Shown here one piece after another: positions 8,792 to 16,594 of a stretch of DNA of 35,159 bases. The stretch is taken from NCBI GenBank assembly GCA_944349615.1, contig CALVNK010000005.1:1-35159 (forward strand). Direction: 5' to 3'. Numbering within the stretch: position 1 is the stretch's first letter; each line of letters starts with the position of its first letter. The notes under the pieces were generated by a model that was given only the letters and a program-made list of their open reading frames with translations, had not been told where the DNA came from and ran no database searches. This DNA is from an uncultured Clostridia bacterium (GTDB taxonomy: Bacteria > Bacillota > Clostridia > Christensenellales > UBA1242). A program made the translations under genes and the position numbers.

Positions 8792-10630
8792 ATGAATAAT
8801 AAGACTCGAGAAAAACTGAAAAATTTGACTACAAAACCTGGCGTCTATATCATGAAAGATATAGATGGTGTTGTAATATATGTTGGTAAAGCAAAAAATT
8901 TGAAAAATCGCGTAAGTCAATACTTTCGCTCATCTGTTAAGCCTAGCAAAGTACAGGCTATGGTTGACAACATAGATGACTTTGAATATTTTGTCACCAT
9001 GTCAGAAATGGACGCACTCGCACTTGAGAGCAATCTCATAAAGAAACATCAGCCATTCTACAATATCTTACTAAAAGACGGCAAACAGTTTCCTTACATC
9101 AAAATTGACTTAAAACAACCCTTCCCTAAACTAGAGATTACAAGAAAGGTAAAAAAAGATGGTGCAAAATATTTTGGACCATACTTTGCAGGTCTTGATG
9201 TGAGAGAAATTATAAAGACAATCAACTACGCATTTAAAATTAGAACGTGCAACAACAAAATAACAGAAACTTCTATCGCAAAACGAGAGTGTCTAAATTA
9301 TAGTTTAGGGCTTTGCAATGCTCCATGTACTAAAAGGGTCAATACTCAAGAATATCGAAAAGAAATAGATAAAGTCATCAACTTTTTAAATGGTAATGAT
9401 GACGAAATAGAGAAAATTCTCACTGAAAAGATGCAAAAATACGCAGAAAATGAAAATTATGAAAATGCTTTAATTATGCGTGACAGGCTTAAGATGGTCG
9501 CAAAACTCAAACAAAAGATTGTCGCCAACTTGCCTAAAGATGTCAGCAAAGATATATTCTATCTATTGAATAACGGGCTTAGTGGAGTGATCACCTACAT
9601 GGCGGTGCGTGGCGGGAAAGTGCTTGCCATATACTCCTACCCCTGCACTGACGCTTCACTTGAAGAAGAACAAACGCTATTTAATTTCTTGTTACAATTC
9701 TATGAAGATAAATTGATCCCAAACGACATTATTCTCTCTCATGAATTGAGTGAAAAAGAGTTGTTGGTGTCTAGTCTAGGCAAAAAAGTCAACCTTATAA
9801 CTAACCCACACGGAATAAATAAAACACTGCTTGAAATGGCAAAGGAAAATGCAAACATCTATTTAGACAAAATGATAGAGAAAGAAAAACTTAAATACAA
9901 CAACACGCTAGGCGCTGTAAAACTGCTAAAGGAAAAACTTAATTTAAAAGAGGTGCCATTTCGTATGGAGTGTTATGATATTTCAAATATTAGTGGCACA
10001 AATAAGGTCTGCTCCATGATAGTTTTCAAAAATGGTGAGCCATCTAAAAAGGACTATCGTAAATTTAAAATAAAAACTGTCAAAGGCTCAAACGACTTTG
10101 CATCTTTAAAAGAAGCACTTACTAGACGGCTTACTAGATTTATATCTCAAAATGGCACAAGTTTTAGTGAAAAACCAAATCTTATTATCATCGATGGTGG
10201 TAAAGGGCAACTTTCATCTTGCTTTGAAATCCTAAAATCATTTAATCTTGAAAATGACATCGAAATGATAAGTCTTGCAAAGAGAATTGAAGAGGTCTTT
10301 ATCCCAAATAGTCATGTGCCAATTATACTAAAAAATGCATCGCTAGAGTTAAGGCTTTTGCAGAGAATAAGAGATGAAGCACATAGATTTGCGATAACTT
10401 ATCACAGGCAACTGCGATCGAAAAAACAGACAAGATCAATGCTTGATAATATAAAAGGTATTGGACCTAAAAAGCGTGATGCCCTTCTTAAAGCTTTTGG
10501 CACAAGTAGAGAAATTGCAAACGCTGATGTTGAACTTTTGCAAACGGTACCAGGTATCAATCCAGCTCTTGCACAGACAATATATGAATTTTTTAAGAAC
10601 AACCCTATTGATGAAGGAATTGAAGAATAA
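8792..10630 (+). CDS. uvrC: Excinuclease ABC subunit C
   Basis: UvrC makes the two incisions in UvrABC nucleotide excision repair. The 612-aa product has the full set of domains. A GIY-YIG nuclease at about 14-95 includes GVYIMKD and IYVGKAKNLKNRV and makes the 3' cut. A Cys-containing region follows (RTCNNKI, CLNYSLGLCNAPC). The UVR coiled coil that contacts UvrB is at about 205-240. The RNase H-like endonuclease for the 5' cut contains FRMECYDISNISG and LIIIDGGKGQL. Tandem helix-hairpin-helix motifs close the protein (IKGIGPKKRDALL, VPGINPALAQTI). The start has no ribosome binding site and lies six bases after a -10 box, so the mRNA is probably leaderless. Length is typical. Confidence 0.96.
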   Translation: MNNKTREKLKNLTTKPGVYIMKDIDGVVIYVGKAKNLKNRVSQYFRSSVKPSKVQAMVDNIDDFEYFVTMSEMDALALESNLIKKHQPFYNILLKDGKQFPYIKIDLKQPFPKLEITRKVKKDGAKYFGPYFAGLDVREIIKTINYAFKIRTCNNKITETSIAKRECLNYSLGLCNAPCTKRVNTQEYRKEIDKVINFLNGNDDEIEKILTEKMQKYAENENYENALIMRDRLKMVAKLKQKIVANLPKDVSKDIFYLLNNGLSGVITYMAVRGGKVLAIYSYPCTDASLEEEQTLFNFLLQFYEDKLIPNDIILSHELSEKELLVSSLGKKVNLITNPHGINKTLLEMAKENANIYLDKMIEKEKLKYNNTLGAVKLLKEKLNLKEVPFRMECYDISNISGTNKVCSMIVFKNGEPSKKDYRKFKIKTVKGSNDFASLKEALTRRLTRFISQNGTSFSEKPNLIIIDGGKGQLSSCFEILKSFNLENDIEMISLAKRIEEVFIPNSHVPIILKNASLELRLLQRIRDEAHRFAITYHRQLRSKKQTRSMLDNIKGIGPKKRDALLKAFGTSREIANADVELLQTVPGINPALAQTIYEFFKNNPIDEGIEE

Positions 10631-10749
10631 TTTAAATAGGATTGCAATAAATGATTAAATAAAAAGAAAAAAACTTATTAAACTAAAATATAAAATTCGG
10701 CAATTTTTGCATTAAAATCAAATAAAATACAAGAAAGTTTTTAAAATAA

Positions 10750-10778
10750 TTGGTAATTTTCTTTCTATTTGTTATACT
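10750..10778 (+). promoter_or_regulatory. Promoter of the DapB-like gene
   Basis: TTGGTA (10750-10755), 17-bp spacer, TATACT (10773-10778). The leader is about 15 nt and carries the strong ribosome binding site TTTAGGAGGAT. It contrasts with the leaderless promoter of uvrC just upstream. Confidence 0.7.
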
Positions 10779-10798
10779 TTAATTTAGGAGGATAAAAA

Positions 10799-11926
10799 AT
10801 GAAAAAAATTACAATGGTTCAATATGGCTGTGGTAAAATGAGCAAATACACAGTTAGGTACGCTCTTGAAAAGGGCTTGAAAATTGTCGGCGCATTTGAT
10901 ATCGACAATAGTTTGATCGGTAAAGATCTATCTGTCGTTCTAGATAGTGATAAACCACTTAAGGTCAAAATTAAACACGCTGATGAATTTGACGCTTTCT
11001 TACAATCACATGAAGTTGATATAGTTGTTGTCACAACAACAAGTATATTTGCAGAAAACTACCCTATCTATGAGATATGTGCTAAAAATGGTGTAAATGC
11101 AATTTCCACTTGCGAAGAGGCTTTCTATGCACAAAACTCAAATCCGACTCTTGCAAAAAAACTTGATAAACTTGCAAAGAGCACTGGCTGTACAATCTGC
11201 GGAAGCGGATATCAAGATGTATTCTGGGGAAATCTTATAAGCGTACTTGCAGGTGCTACTCATAAGATTGACACAATAAAAGGAAAATCTAGTTACAATG
11301 TCGAAGACTATGGAATTTCACTTGCTAGAGTACATGGTGCAGGCTTAAGAGCAGAAGAATTTGAAAAAGAAGTTGCCTCTCATGACAATATAAGTGAAAA
11401 GGAAAGAGAAGAGCTTATTAAAAAAGGCAAATTTGCGCCTAGTTATATGTGGAATGTCAATGGCTGGCTATGTTCCAAACTTGGACTTCATGTTGTAAGT
11501 CAAACTCAAAAATCTGTGCCACAGATTGCTGAACATGATATCTACTCATCAACCTTAGACATGACTATACCTAAAGGTCATTGCACTGGAATGAGCGCGG
11601 TTGTTACAACAAAGACAAAGGAAGGAATCACCATTCAATCAGAGTGTATAGGAAAGGTTTATGATAAAAATGAATTTGATTGCAATGACTGGACTATAAT
11701 GGGCGAGCCAAATACAAGAGTTGTGATTGAAAGACCGTCAACTGTAGAATTGACCTGCGCAACTGTGATCAACCGTATAGTTGAAGTGCTTTGCGCTGAA
11801 CCTGGATATACCACAACTGACCAAATGCCAGAAAACATATACAAAGCTTTCAACTTAGATAAATATGTTGAAATCGTAGATGACTGTGGATGCGGATGCG
11901 ATGGAGAGCATCATTGTCATGATTAA
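10799..11926 (+). CDS. DapB / 2,4-diaminopentanoate dehydrogenase-like oxidoreductase with Cys/His tail
   Basis: The 375-aa protein starts with a Rossmann nucleotide-binding fold (VQYGCGKMSK, then GAFDIDNSLIGKDL), followed by ITSTCEEA-like and CGSGYQD segments. These are typical of the dihydrodipicolinate-reductase-like family that includes 2,4-diaminopentanoate dehydrogenase of clostridial ornithine fermentation. True DapB is about 250 aa, so this is the longer amine-dehydrogenase-like group (about 340-350 aa). The excess length is a C-terminal tail, CGCGCDGEHHCHD, with four Cys and three His in 13 residues, which looks like a metal-binding appendage. The start follows a very strong AGGAGG. 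tmk starts 16 bp after the stop and may be co-transcribed. No other ornithine or lysine genes are nearby, so the substrate is open. Confidence 0.7.
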   Translation: MKKITMVQYGCGKMSKYTVRYALEKGLKIVGAFDIDNSLIGKDLSVVLDSDKPLKVKIKHADEFDAFLQSHEVDIVVVTTTSIFAENYPIYEICAKNGVNAISTCEEAFYAQNSNPTLAKKLDKLAKSTGCTICGSGYQDVFWGNLISVLAGATHKIDTIKGKSSYNVEDYGISLARVHGAGLRAEEFEKEVASHDNISEKEREELIKKGKFAPSYMWNVNGWLCSKLGLHVVSQTQKSVPQIAEHDIYSSTLDMTIPKGHCTGMSAVVTTKTKEGITIQSECIGKVYDKNEFDCNDWTIMGEPNTRVVIERPSTVELTCATVINRIVEVLCAEPGYTTTDQMPENIYKAFNLDKYVEIVDDCGCGCDGEHHCHD

Positions 11927-11942
11927 TATTTAAAGGCAGATT

Positions 11943-12572
11943 ATGAAAGGAATATTTATTACACTAGAAGGTGGAGAAGCTTGCGGGAAAACTACTCAAA
12001 TCCAAATGCTTAAAGAGTATTTTAAAAACAAAAAAATAGACGCACTCTTCACTAAAGAACCAGGTGGAATGCCACTTACAGATGAGATAAGGCGCCTTAT
12101 TCTTAACTATGAAATTGACCCGCCACTTGAAAAGACAGAACTTTTGCTCTATCTGGCAGCAAGAATTGAGGATATTGAAAAAGTTATTAAGCCTGCCCTT
12201 GAAGAAGGTAAAATTGTAATTGGTGATAGATTTAATGACTCCACTATCGCATATCAAGCAAGTGGTAGACAAATCATGCCAATTGACGATATGATCAATT
12301 TCACAGAGAATATAATCGATAATTTTACGCCAGATCTTACAATTTATTTAAGACTTGATCCGCAAATAGCTTTCGAAAGAAAGAAAAACATTGATTTAGA
12401 GCTTGACCGCATAGAAAAGGCAGGCTTAGATTTTCATAGACGCGTACTCGAAGGTTTTGATTATATGGCAAAAAAAGAACCTGAAAGATTTGCTATAATT
12501 GACGCCTCTAAACCAAAAGATGTAGTTTTTAAAGAAATATTGTCTGCTATTCGTAAAAAAGTTGAGATTTGA
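11943..12572 (+). CDS. tmk: Thymidylate kinase
   Basis: This 209-aa enzyme phosphorylates dTMP to dTDP for DNA synthesis. The P-loop is LEGGEACGKTTQ near the N-terminus. The TMP-binding block is KEPGGMPLTDEIR, where most homologues have EPGGT. The DR motif is in IGDRFNDSTIAYQASGR, and the LID region around RIEKAGLDFHRRVLEG. Length is normal. The ATG lies 16 bp after the preceding stop with only a weak AAGG upstream, so it is likely co-transcribed with the oxidoreductase at 10799. The stop is TGA, which shows the standard bacterial code. A branched hairpin element begins 3 bp after the stop. Confidence 0.94.
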   Translation: MKGIFITLEGGEACGKTTQIQMLKEYFKNKKIDALFTKEPGGMPLTDEIRRLILNYEIDPPLEKTELLLYLAARIEDIEKVIKPALEEGKIVIGDRFNDSTIAYQASGRQIMPIDDMINFTENIIDNFTPDLTIYLRLDPQIAFERKKNIDLELDRIEKAGLDFHRRVLEGFDYMAKKEPERFAIIDASKPKDVVFKEILSAIRKKVEI

Positions 12573-12574
12573 TT

Positions 12575-12678
12575 AATACGCAAAGGGCTATAGGCACAAA
12601 AATTCTTTTGTGCCTATAAATTTGCTTGCAAATTTGCAAAAATTTTAAAAATAAAATTTTTGCGACCTTTTGCGTATT
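12575..12678. repeat. Four-way-junction (three-hairpin) element after tmk
   Basis: A 13-bp outer stem (12575-12587 with 12666-12678, one G-T wobble, reading AATACGCAAAGGG on the left) encloses three hairpins. The first, 12589-12618, has a 13-bp stem and loop ATTC. The second, 12619-12634, has a 6-bp stem and loop CTTG. The third, 12636-12663, has a 12-bp stem and loop AAAA. Four bases in total are unpaired at the junction. It lies between the convergent tmk and M16 genes, just before a separate bidirectional terminator, so it is not needed for simple termination. Its sequence is unrelated to the element at 4718 although the plan is the same. Confidence 0.85.
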
Positions 12679-12703
12679 TATTATACTATCCTTATTACAT
12701 AAA

Positions 12704-12737
12704 ACAAAAAATCAACAATCACATGTTGATTTTTTTA
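12704..12737. terminator. Bidirectional terminator between tmk and the M16 gene
   Basis: A 12-bp perfect stem (AAAAAATCAACA with TGTTGATTTTTT) has T tracts on both strands. It ends a few bases from the M16 stop codon on the - strand and would also stop readthrough from tmk on the + strand. Confidence 0.8.
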
Positions 12738-12740
12738 AAT

Positions 12741-14048
12741 TTATGCTTTTTTATAAATAGACCTTACATACCCTTGATAATCAAAATCTTTATATTTTTC
12801 ATTTTCACTCATTATAAAAAGAATTGGCTTTGCACTAAAACACTTTTTATATTCTCGATTGACATCATCATAACTTATACTATCATACAATTTCTTCGTA
12901 TATTTTACATCATCATCTATAATGTTTCCAAAGTCATCATACTGAGAAAATAACATGCCCGCTTGCATCCTTGTCGATTTTAAATCGAAATTTGCTAAGT
13001 TTTCAAGTTTTTCCTTTTGTCTATCAAAAACTCCTCTATCTAAATCTTCAGGCAGAGTCTGATAAAACTCTTTATAGGCTTCAACAACTTCGCTTATCTT
13101 ATCATCTTGACATTCTAGATATACATCAGTCGCCTGATAAATATTGTGATTAAATACATCAATACTACTGCCATAACACAATTCTTTTTTAGTCCTTATA
13201 AAGACAAATAAAATTTCATTTAAGCAAACCGACAAAATTCTTATTATTTCTTCATACTTTCGATCCATATATTTTGTCATATCTCTTTTGCCGTAAAAGT
13301 AAAGAAGACACAAAAGTCCCTTATCTTTTTCTACAGGTTGAAGATAGAAATATTTTTTGTCCTTATACCCTTTGAAATCACTGCGACTAAAGCCAATCTT
13401 GCCATGGTCTTTAATTCTAGGATCAACATACTTATCAATAAGTTTTTTTAACTTCTTTATCGATATATTTCCAGTCACTACAATAGTCATATTGTCTTTA
13501 TTAAAGTAACTATCGATATAGTTTTTTATGTCCTTCAAAGTAATCTTTGCTAAACTTTCCTTTGACCCTGCAGGTGACAATTCACAGTTTACAATTTCTG
13601 GATTTTTAGATAGTTCCTTTCGTTGCTCTAAAGATAAAGTGGCAATATTCGTTTTAACGCGCGTCACAATTTCATCTTGAATAATCTTTTTCTCTGCATC
13701 AAATTCGCTGTCCAAATAGAGTAAATTTGCAAATGGATCTGTCAATCTATCAACTGCTTCTTCAATTTGAGTATTTGGCACTCTTACATAAAAGGAAACA
13801 TAATGATATGAAGTTCTTGCGTTCATTTCAACAAATCTATATAGATCCTTTTGCCTATCAGTTCTTGTCCTATTTTTAGTAGAAAAACCCATTAACACAT
13901 GCTCGCAAAAATGAGCAGTTCCACCTTTCCCTTTAGGATCATTATAACCACCCGCTTTAAACTTCAACTCAAAGTAAACTCCAGTCACCGCTTTTATTTG
14001 TTTGTAAAGAATTTTAAACTTGTTTTTGTAATTAATTATCTTTATCAT
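12741..14048 (-). CDS. M16 family zinc metallopeptidase, YfmH-like
   Basis: The 435-aa product is one M16 (pitrilysin/insulinase-fold) unit. The inverted zinc motif HxxEH is HFCEH at residues 46-50, and a distal glutamate lies in EKKIIQDEI about 75 residues on, as in active members. The C-terminal half is the second, non-catalytic lobe. In Bacillota such proteins often occur as a YfmF/YfmH pair; here only one is present and the neighbours do not suggest a role. A longer frame can be read from a TTG, but the ATG at 14048 follows GGAGATATAT and starts at the conserved sequence, so it is preferred. No signal peptide is seen; a cytosolic enzyme is likely. Confidence 0.82.
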   Translation of the reverse strand: MIKIINYKNKFKILYKQIKAVTGVYFELKFKAGGYNDPKGKGGTAHFCEHVLMGFSTKNRTRTDRQKDLYRFVEMNARTSYHYVSFYVRVPNTQIEEAVDRLTDPFANLLYLDSEFDAEKKIIQDEIVTRVKTNIATLSLEQRKELSKNPEIVNCELSPAGSKESLAKITLKDIKNYIDSYFNKDNMTIVVTGNISIKKLKKLIDKYVDPRIKDHGKIGFSRSDFKGYKDKKYFYLQPVEKDKGLLCLLYFYGKRDMTKYMDRKYEEIIRILSVCLNEILFVFIRTKKELCYGSSIDVFNHNIYQATDVYLECQDDKISEVVEAYKEFYQTLPEDLDRGVFDRQKEKLENLANFDLKSTRMQAGMLFSQYDDFGNIIDDDVKYTKKLYDSISYDDVNREYKKCFSAKPILFIMSENEKYKDFDYQGYVRSIYKKA

Positions 14049-14102
14049 ATATATCTCCAATCACTATGATAACATTTAAAAACCATAATTACAAATAAAA
14101 TT

Positions 14103-14134
14103 AAAAAAAGCATGAATTTCTTTTATCATGCTTT
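14103..14134 (-). terminator. Terminator of the DUF2188-like gene
   Basis: On the - strand AAAGCATGA pairs with TCATGCTTT around an AT-rich loop, followed by further T residues. It lies about 25 bp after the stop of the gene at 14159. A second AT-only hairpin sits between them. Confidence 0.7.
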
Positions 14135-14158
14135 AAGAATTTATTAAAAATATAAATT

Positions 14159-14533
14159 CTATTCATTGTTGTTTTTTAAATTAAGGTTTGCCTTCTTTTG
14201 AAATTTGCCGTCTTTTTTATAGACAACAAATTTTATATCTTGACTTTCGCTAAGTTCCTGAACACGAGCAAGTGCCTCTTCCTTAGTTTTTCTAGAGTCA
14301 ATGACACGCTTTGCACCATCTTTCTTTATTTTCCATAACTTATCTTCTTTATCAAAGACAACTCTATATACGCCTTTCTTAGATTTTTCTGAGTTTTCTT
14401 TTTCAACACCTTTTTCTTCTTTGCTATCTTCTTTAACTTCAGTGTTTTCTTTCTTTACTGTATCCTTTTCAAGTTTTTCTTCAGTTTTGTTTGCTTTTGT
14501 TTCTTCTTTTTTCTTTTTCTTAAAAAAACACAT
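14159..14533 (-). CDS. DUF2188-like small protein with charged linker
   Basis: The 124-aa product begins MCFFKKKKKEE and then has a very Lys/Glu-rich, probably disordered stretch of about 50 residues. The folded part (about 60-115, YRVVFDKEDKLWKIKKDG then TKEEALARVQELSE) matches the small DUF2188 fold: a strand pair ending in W-K-K and a helix with EEA. Function of that family is not established. The ATG at 14533 is chosen over an upstream in-frame ATG because AAGGAG lies right before it. A -35/-10 pair (14564-14592) gives a leader of about 25 nt. The acidic/basic linker repeats KE and EE motifs. Domain call is moderate; role unknown. Confidence 0.65.
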   Translation of the reverse strand: MCFFKKKKKEETKANKTEEKLEKDTVKKENTEVKEDSKEEKGVEKENSEKSKKGVYRVVFDKEDKLWKIKKDGAKRVIDSRKTKEEALARVQELSESQDIKFVVYKKDGKFQKKANLNLKNNNE

Positions 14534-14563
14534 AATTTTTCTCCTTGTACTTAATTCAATTAA

Positions 14564-14592
14564 AGTATAACACAATATTCAGCATTTTTCAA
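14564..14592 (-). promoter_or_regulatory. Promoter of the DUF2188-like gene
   Basis: On the - strand TTGAAA (14592-14587), a 17-bp spacer and TATACT (14569-14564), followed by a normal leader with AAGGAG. Confidence 0.7.
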
Positions 14593-14611
14593 GATGTATT
14601 TTAAATAAACT

Positions 14612-14640
14612 AAAAAAGTCTTTTCAATAAAAGACTTTTT
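14612..14640 (-). terminator. Terminator of the gene at 14639-15310
   Basis: On the - strand a 12-bp perfect stem (AAAAAGTCTTTT with AAAAGACTTTTT) around a 4-nt loop starts in the stop codon and ends in a T tract. Confidence 0.85.
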
Positions 14641-15310
14641 AGATAATATCATTATCGCTTAATATATCCTCTTTGATACGCTTGTATTCATACTCGTTTA
14701 AAAGCTGATTTTCATAGAGTATTCTTGCATCTGCCAGTCGCTTTGACGCTTCTCCTCTATCAATTCTATTATAATATATTGCACCATAGTCACTTCCAAT
14801 ACCAGTAAAGTACCCAATTATTGTGAGCAGTACAATAACTAATGCACTGAATAAAAATTGTAAAACTGCAAAACCGCAAAGTTTTCCTACATGAGTAATA
14901 AGTTCATCTTTAGTATATTTTGAGAATGACAATATTTTTATTCCTACAAGAATACTTATAATGCCAATTATTGGAATAATAATTGAACAAATTAAAACTT
15001 GGTTCTTCTTAGCCTCATAATCAGCACTTGCTGACCAACCTGATAGATATGGTGAACTTGTTGCAAATACAATACCGACAATAGCCATGACGATTATACA
15101 GATAATTCCAAAAATGATTGACAAAGAACCAGAAGCCAAAAACCACTTATTCTGGTGAATGCCATTTTTGTATTTGTTAAAGACAGAGCTTGTGTATTTA
15201 TCATCTATGCTTTCATCAAATTCAAGGTCCTCAATCTTGTACTTGTTCTGCACAGAATCGGCAAGTTCTTCTTTAATCTCTTCTTTTAAACTATATTTAC
15301 CGAAATCCAT
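14639..15310 (-). CDS. Three-TM membrane protein with SHOCT-like C-terminus
   Basis: The 223-aa protein has an acidic cytosolic N-terminus of about 55 residues, three hydrophobic helices (about 57-80, 108-130 and 142-168), and a C-terminal tail with a short helical motif (ASKRLADARILYENQLLNEYEYKRIKEDIL). The tail resembles a SHOCT-type oligomerisation motif, in which a short 'gaIteeEfe..K..iL' helix pair recurs. No enzyme motif is seen. The ATG at 15310 is preferred; a GTG directly before it is also in frame. The -10 box ends 7 nt before the ATG and there is no ribosome binding site, so a leaderless mRNA is likely. It lies just after alr but has its own promoter and terminator. Role unknown. 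Confidence 0.7.
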   Translation of the reverse strand: MDFGKYSLKEEIKEELADSVQNKYKIEDLEFDESIDDKYTSSVFNKYKNGIHQNKWFLASGSLSIIFGIICIIVMAIVGIVFATSSPYLSGWSASADYEAKKNQVLICSIIIPIIGIISILVGIKILSFSKYTKDELITHVGKLCGFAVLQFLFSALVIVLLTIIGYFTGIGSDYGAIYYNRIDRGEASKRLADARILYENQLLNEYEYKRIKEDILSDNDII

Positions 15311-15317
15311 CACTTTA

Positions 15318-15346
15318 ATTATAGCATATTTAGTGTAATTTGTAAA
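15318..15346 (-). promoter_or_regulatory. Leaderless promoter of the three-TM protein gene
   Basis: On the - strand TTTACA (15346-15341), an exact 17-bp spacer and TATAAT (15323-15318). The -10 box ends 7 nt before the ATG at 15310, so the transcript should start at or next to the start codon. It sits in the few bases after the alr stop. Confidence 0.75.
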
Positions 15347-15349
15347 GAG

Positions 15350-16381
15350 CTATACGATAATTCGTTCGCCACGAAATTTACTAAAATTTGTCAGGACTTC
15401 ATACTCGGTACTCTCTATTAAAGGTACAAAAGTGGATGCATTTGACAATATAGTTACTCTATCACCAATTTTGCAATCCAATTTGCTAACATCCACCATA
15501 AATGCATCCATACAGATATTGCCTACATTTTTAACCTGCTTGCCATTTATTTCTATCTGCAATTTATTTGATAATTTTCTTGGCAGGCCATCTCCATAAC
15601 CTAAGGGAATTGTGGCAATCGTCATATCAGATGTGGCAGTAAAACCGCATAGATATCCTATGTGCTCATTTTTCTCTGCTTTAACAATATCTACTATTTC
15701 GCTCTCGACACGCATAACCGGCAGAACCTGACTGTTGCCATAGCCGTATATTTCAAGCCCCACTCTGTTCATATCGCAAGTTATGTCTTCAAATATACTG
15801 TTTCCACCCCCTACATGTTTAAGTGTATGCCAAGAGTTTGGCAAATATTTTATAAATTTATAAAATCTATTCTTTTGCCTTAAAGTATAGTCTTTATCTG
15901 TTGTAAGTGAAGAAAAATGAGTATATATGCCAGCCAAAGACATGCCGTTATATTTTAATAATTTAATAATCTTTTTAAGTTCGGCTATTTTTCGAATGCC
16001 ATACCTATTCATGCCAGTATTTAAACAGAGATGGAATTTTGGCGTCAAACTATTCTCTTTGGCAAGTTTTACTATCCGCACAGCATCACTATATGAAAAT
16101 AAGGCAAATGATATATTTTCTTGCATACAGGTAATATAGTCTTCACATTTACCAAAAACTATAATATCCTTGTCTGTATATTGCCTTGTCAAAAGTGCTT
16201 CTATCTGATTTGAAACTCCAAAAAAATCAATTTTATCTGTTAGAATGCTGACTATCTCCTTAAGGCCATGTCCATAGGCATTAGCTTTGACCATAACACA
16301 GATATCATGTCCTGATGTCTGCTTTACCATCTGCAAGTTGTGTAAAAGATTTTCTCTTGATATGTAAATTTTTGAAAACAT
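15350..16381 (-). CDS. alr: Alanine racemase
   Basis: This PLP enzyme interconverts L- and D-alanine for peptidoglycan (and for teichoic acid D-alanylation where present). The PLP lysine is K32 in VMVKANAYGHG. The barrel continues with the TGMNRYG block, then PLGYGDGLPR with the second catalytic-region tyrosine and NICMDAFMVDV. At 343 aa it is a little shorter than usual (about 360-390); the C-terminal beta domain ends soon after the metal/substrate loop (FSKFRGERIIV). The start has no Shine-Dalgarno sequence; TATAAT (16392-16387) ends 5 nt before the ATG, although the -35 match is poor. The next gene upstream makes a teichoic-acid-type polymer, so both serve the envelope. Confidence 0.92.
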   Translation of the reverse strand: MFSKIYISRENLLHNLQMVKQTSGHDICVMVKANAYGHGLKEIVSILTDKIDFFGVSNQIEALLTRQYTDKDIIVFGKCEDYITCMQENISFALFSYSDAVRIVKLAKENSLTPKFHLCLNTGMNRYGIRKIAELKKIIKLLKYNGMSLAGIYTHFSSLTTDKDYTLRQKNRFYKFIKYLPNSWHTLKHVGGGNSIFEDITCDMNRVGLEIYGYGNSQVLPVMRVESEIVDIVKAEKNEHIGYLCGFTATSDMTIATIPLGYGDGLPRKLSNKLQIEINGKQVKNVGNICMDAFMVDVSKLDCKIGDRVTILSNASTFVPLIESTEYEVLTNFSKFRGERIIV

Positions 16382-16479
16382 ATCTTATTATATTCTCGTT
16401 TAATTTGTAAAGTGATTGAATAGATTTTATAAAAAATGTAGTCATCTTTTTAAATCGATTTGGATTTTGAATAAAAAAC

Positions 16480-16563
16480 GCTAGAAGCCGTAAGAGAAGC
16501 CTCTCTTACAATTGCCTTTAGGCAATTCTTAATTTTCACAAGTGAAAATTAAGCACTTCTAGC
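16480..16563. repeat. Four-way-junction (three-hairpin) element between alr and the LTA-synthase-like gene
   Basis: An 8-bp outer stem (GCTAGAAG 16480-16487 with CTTCTAGC 16556-16563) encloses three hairpins that abut with no free base between them. The first, 16490-16509, has an 8-bp stem and loop AGCC. The second, 16510-16527, has a 7-bp stem and loop TTTA. The third, 16528-16553, has a 12-bp stem and a 2-nt turn. Only CC and CA at the outer stem are unpaired. It lies in the 213-bp gap 31 bp after the stop of the LTA-synthase-like gene, and upstream of alr. There is no T tract directly after it on either strand, so ordinary intrinsic termination is not its obvious role. Confidence 0.85.
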
Positions 16564-16594
16564 ATGTACACACCCGCTCAAGTATAATTCTACA

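Noticed and set aside
12660..12953. 97-aa hydrophobic frame on + strand
   Set aside because: Antisense to the M16 gene end and across its terminator; Phe/Ile richness comes from AT-rich sequence.
14301..14570. 89-aa Ser/Phe-rich frame on + strand
   Set aside because: It is the antisense of the Lys/Glu-rich DUF2188-like gene; the repeats of S and F arise from AAG/GAA codons read backwards.
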